A stretch of 64,000 bases of DNA from FEN-299 sp963727765. GTDB lineage: Bacteria; Acidobacteriota; Vicinamibacteria; Vicinamibacterales; Fen-181. The position numbers and the translations under genes were made by a program. The stretch spans positions 62,001 through 126,000 of the forward strand of contig CAVSGZ010000010.1 in the NCBI GenBank assembly GCA_963727765.1. Reading direction: 5' to 3'. The stretch's first letter is position 1. Every line of letters starts with the position of its first letter. Positions 60,845-64,000 of this stretch are shown piece by piece. The notes below the pieces were generated by a model. The model was not told where the DNA came from, made no database searches, and was given only the letters and a program-made list of their open reading frames with translations.

Positions 60845-62168
60845 CTACCCGATGACTTTCACGTGCTCGAACATGTCCATCGGCAGCCGGTGGCCGGCCG
60901 TCGCGAGCCGCTCGCTGCACCGGGGGCGGATCCCACTGGCCCTGAAGCGCCCGCACACGCGGCCCTCCGCGCTGATGCCCGTCCGGTCGAACACGAAGAT
61001 GTCCTGCATCGAGATCATGTCGCCTTCCATCCCGGTGATCTCGGTGATGGAGGTGACCTTCCTGGTCCCGTCCGCCATGCGGCTCACGTGCACGACAATC
61101 TGGACGGCCGAGGCGATCTGCTGGCGGACCGCCCGCTCGGGGATGTTCAGGTTGGCCATCGCCACCATCGTGTCGAGGCGGTGCAGCGCGTCGCGCGCGC
61201 TGTTGGCGTGAACGGTGGTGAGGCTGCCGTCGTGGCCGGTGTTCATCGCCTGCAGCATGTCGAGCGCCTCGTCGCCGCGCACCTCGCCGACGATGATGCG
61301 GTCGGGCCTCATGCGGAGCGCGTTGATGACCAGTTGGCGCTGGCGCACCGCCCCCTTGCCCTCGATGTTCGCGGCGCGCGTCTCGAGGCGCACGACGTGG
61401 CGCTGGCGCATCGTCAACTCGGCCGCGTCCTCGATCGTGACGACCCGCTCCTTGTCGGAGATGAAGCCGGAGAGCATGTTCAGCAGCGTCGTCTTGCCCG
61501 CGCCCGTGCCGCCCGAGACGATGACGTTCAGCCGGGCGGCGACGGCCGCGTGGATGAAATCGAGCATCGGCTGCGTCAGCGAGTCGCGTTCGACGAAATC
61601 GGCCGGCCCCAGCTTGTCGGTCCGGAATCGCCGAATCGACAGCACCGGGCCGTCGAGAGCGAGGGGCGGGATGATCGCGTTCACGCGCGAGCCGTCGGCC
61701 AGGCGGGCATCCACCATCGGACTCGACTCGTCGATCCGGCGGCCCACCGAGCTGACGATCCGCTCGATGATCCGCATCAGGTGGGCGTCGTCCTTGAACA
61801 CGATGTCCACCGGCTCGAGGAGGCCGTGCCGCTCCACGTAGACCTGGTCGAACCTGTTGACGAGGATGTCGGAGATCGCCGGGTCGGCCAGCAGCGATTC
61901 CAGCGGGCCGAGGCCGAACAACTCGTTGAGGACGTCCTCGCCCAGCGTCTGCCGCTCGAAGAGGCTGAGCGGCGTCTGGTCGCTCTCGGCCTCGAGCATG
62001 TCGGCCACCAGGCCGCGGATCTCGGGCTCGGCTTCCTCGCGCCGCGTGCGCGTCAGGCGCTCGAGGTTCAGCCGGTTCAGGAGTCCCTGGTGGACGCGGG
62101 ACTTGATCTCCTGGTACTGCGGGTGCCTGGCATCGACCGCCGGTGGCGTGGTGCGTCGTCATCACCAT
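60845..62168 (-). CDS. tadA: Tad/Flp secretion ATPase TadA (CpaF), one apparent N-terminal indel
   Basis: A hexameric secretion ATPase that powers Flp pilus assembly, about 440 residues. It shows an N-terminal helical region (HPQYQEIKSRVHQGLLNRLN), PAISDILVNRFDQVYVERHG, RIDESSPMVDARLADGSRVN, Walker A VSGGTGAGKTTLLN, the Asp-box TIEDAAELTM, Walker B RPDRIIVGEVRGDEALDML and the His box LTTVHANSARDALHRL. The main frame is open from about 62130, but the only starts upstream are in another frame. Removing one G in ACCGGCGG near 62140 joins ATG 62168 (MVMTTHHATAVDARHPQY). The C-terminus is complete. Confidence 0.92.
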
Positions 62169-62182
62169 GTCCGTGTGGCCCT

Positions 62183-63306
62183 TCAGTTGCGACGTCCTGT
62201 CAGGAGGCCGAGGAAGCCGCCCGACGTCCTGGGCCGTCGTCGGACGCCGGCAGGCCCGCCAGGTCGCGCGCGATCTGGCGGAACGAGCCGGCCAGCGCGC
62301 AGTGGTTGCCCAGGCTCACCGGCTGGCCGCTGTTCAGCGCCTCGACAGCGCGCCGGTAGTCGGACGGCAGCACGTACTTCACCTTGACGCCGATGGCGCG
62401 CTCGATGTCGGCGCGGCCGATGCCGGCCGACCCGTCGTGGCGGGCGACGGCCACCACCACGCGCTCCTTCCCGTAGCGCAGCCGCAGGCTGGCGGCCATC
62501 CGGCCGGCGTTCTTGACCGTGGCCAACTCCTGGTTGGCGACGATCACGATCCAGGTGGTCGGACTCCAGCGCCTCGAGGGCTGCCGGCTCCGAGCGCGGG
62601 ACGTCGAGCACCGTATAGCTGTAGTGCCGCTTGGCGAACTCGACGAGCGACCGGATCCGTCCGCTCTCGACCGGCCCCTGGAGGGCGAGTCGGCCGACGC
62701 CAGCAGGTCGAGGTGCAGCTTGCTCCTGACCACCAGGCTCCGGAGGAACCCTTCGTCGAGCCGGTGCACGTTCTCGATCGCGTCGGCCACCGAGAAGCGC
62801 GGCTCCTCGCCGAGAAAGAGGCCCGCGTCGCCGGTGGACATGTGCAGGTCCATCAGCAGCGTCCGCCGGGGGCCGCCCGGCTCAACTCGATGGCCACGTT
62901 CACCGCCGTCGTCGTCGTCCCCACGCCCCCCTTGGCGCCGATGAACGCGAAGACCTGGCCATCGGTCGCGCCCTGCGGCCACCCTGGACACGGCCGCCTC
63001 GAGCTCCACCGGGTCGAGCGGCTCGGGCACGCATTCGCGGATGCCCGCGCGCATCCCCTCCAGCATCAGCGTGGGGGCGAGCGTGGAGCAGACGAGGATG
63101 AAGCCGCAGCCGGAGGCCTCCCGCGTCATCGAGGCCACGAACGGCGGCAGATGCTCGAGCGTCCTGGCGTCGAGGACGAACACGTCGCCGCTCGCCGGCT
63201 TACGCTGGGCGGCAGCCGGCTCGTCCAGCGACAGCACTGTCCGGCCCGGCTGCTTCAGCAGAGAGGCGATCTTGTTGTCCGCGCTGCCGACGACGATCAC
63301 CTGCAC
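62183..63306 (-). CDS. tadZ: Tad/Flp pilus ParA/MinD-like protein TadZ (CpaE), about five apparent indels
   Basis: Restored length is about 374 residues. An atypical receiver domain at the N-terminus (VIVVGSADNKIASLLKQPGR, TLMLEGMRAGIRECVPEPLD) is followed by a ParA/MinD-like ATPase. The deviant Walker A AFIGAKGGVGTTTTAVNVA, LLMDLHMSTGDAGLFLGEEP, RHYSYTVLDVPRSEPAALEA and TTWIVIVANQELATVKNAG lie in different frames, joined by indels near 62975, 62875, 62695 and 62575. A last one near 62236 reveals the usual CpaE-like tail GGFLGLLTGRRN. The start is GTG at 63306. TadZ localises the Tad machinery at the pole. All domains are otherwise intact, so decay seems less likely than consensus error. Confidence 0.85.
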
Positions 63307-63340
63307 CAGTCCTCCAGGAACCAGGCAACCTAGAGTCGTC

Positions 63341-64000
63341 CTACTGCTTCTTCACCGGCGGAGCCGGTTTCTCGTCCTTCTTCACGGGCGGCGCGTCAAC
63401 CAGGCCTCCGCCTCCCTTGAGCTCGGAGCCGATGCCATTGCCGGGAAGGAACCGCTTCGAGTTCGTGGGCAACGGCGGCACCTCGTCGGGCTCGAGCGGC
63501 TGCACGAGATGCGGCGTGATGAGCACCATCAGCTCGGTCTGCTGCTTCTGGTCGGACTTGCTCTTGAACAGGTTGCCGATGATCGGGAGGCTCGAGAGCA
63601 ACGGGATCGCCGACCCGTTTTCCTGTGTGACGTTCTGGAGCAGGCCCGCGATGGCGAACGACTGCCCGTCGCGAAGCTCCACGTCGGTCTGCGCCCGTCT
63701 CATGATCAGCGCGGGAATCCTGTAGCCCTGCAGCGTGATGCCGTTGTTGAAGTCGAGGCTGCTGACCTCCGGCTCCACCTTCAGGCGGATCAGGTCGCCC
63801 GCGATTGTCGGCGTGAACTTCAGGCGCACGCCGAACTCCTTCCACTCAATCGTGATGGCGTTGGTCAAGCCCTGGACGACCGGGACGGGGAACTGGCCCC
63901 CGGCCAGAAAGCTGGCTTCCTGCCCGTTGTAGCGCGATCAGATTCGGTTCGGCGAGGCTCTGGAAGTACCCCTTGGTCTGGAGCGCCTGGATGACGGCGC
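63341..64000 (-). CDS. rcpA: Tad/Flp secretin RcpA/CpaC, C-terminal part (5' end outside window), one apparent indel
   Basis: The secretin forms the outer-membrane channel of the Tad system. Visible are the secretin core VIQALQTKGYFQSLAEPNLI, then after removing one base near 63937 YNGQEASFLAGGQFPVPVVQ, EWKEFGVRLKFTPTIAGDLI, LRDGQSFAIAGLLQNVTQ, SSLPIIGNLFKSKSDQKQQT and ELMVLITPHLVQPLEPDEVP. A Lys/Pro-rich tail follows (VKKDEKPAPPVKKQ). It is the first visible gene of the tad block on the minus strand, 34 bases ahead of tadZ. Confidence 0.92.

Noticed and set aside
58901..63306. The Tad operon as a decayed pseudogene cluster
   Set aside because: Catalytic motifs and codon-level conservation are intact between indels and no internal stops occur within restored frames; consensus error is more likely, though not proven.

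Overview
The window is high-G+C, gene-dense bacterial DNA with no gene-free stretch over 300 bases and no rRNA or tRNA gene that I can see. A protein at 54.4-56.3 kb carries two 'VWFA-related Acidobacterial' type domains. Together with the set of M28, M24 and S15-like peptidases, the Tad secretion genes and the trimeric [FeFe] hydrogenase, this suggests an anaerobic or facultative member of the Acidobacteriota (Vicinamibacteria-like). That placement is an inference; no phylogenetic marker is present.

Layout. 0-22 kb is a hydrogen-metabolism island. An Lrp/AsnC regulator (minus) diverges from an aspartase-like gene, hydF and hydE (plus). Converging on these is a minus-strand operon: rex, hndA, hndC, hndD (trimeric, probably bifurcating [FeFe] hydrogenase), an [FeFe]-hydrogenase-like H2 sensor fused to a histidine kinase, a lone receiver, and a receiver-kinase hybrid. 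Two tandem Rex-type operators and a sigma70-like promoter precede rex, and hydG lies just upstream. Diverging from hydG is a plus-strand operon: an ADP-forming acyl-CoA synthetase/GNAT fusion, then hypF, hypC, hypD and hypE. Maturation genes for both [FeFe] and [NiFe] enzymes therefore sit together. 22-42 kb is mostly housekeeping and peptide/amino-acid metabolism: lemA, a TPM protein, a YvcK-like protein, a HAD hydrolase, a biotin-dependent carboxylase subunit, an MFS carrier, a CocE-type hydrolase, an AMP-binding enzyme, pxpABC (5-oxoprolinase), a membrane M28 peptidase, an M24 peptidase and a sodium:solute symporter. 42-54 kb holds a molybdopterin oxidoreductase, an MttB-family methyltransferase with its corrinoid protein, redox enzymes, two YbaK-type tRNA-editing proteins, a POT-type carrier and nadE. 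54-64 kb holds the VWA protein, an AAA ATPase, a TPR lipoprotein, a tiny membrane protein, tadC, tadB, tadA, tadZ and the 3' part of a secretin gene, all on the minus strand.

Three sequence-level signals stand out. (1) At least ten spacers and gene ends carry degenerate tandem repeats with a strict 7-base period. Several units contain stop codons, and they supply the last codons or the stop of aspA, hydE, the receiver-kinase gene, mttB and tadC. (2) All six single-base frameshifts I could detect between 0 and 58.6 kb lie directly beside a GTAC tetranucleotide. (3) The Tad end (58.6-64 kb) holds about seventeen further single-base indels in otherwise well-conserved genes. This points to poor consensus quality there, so those products are described in the restored frame.
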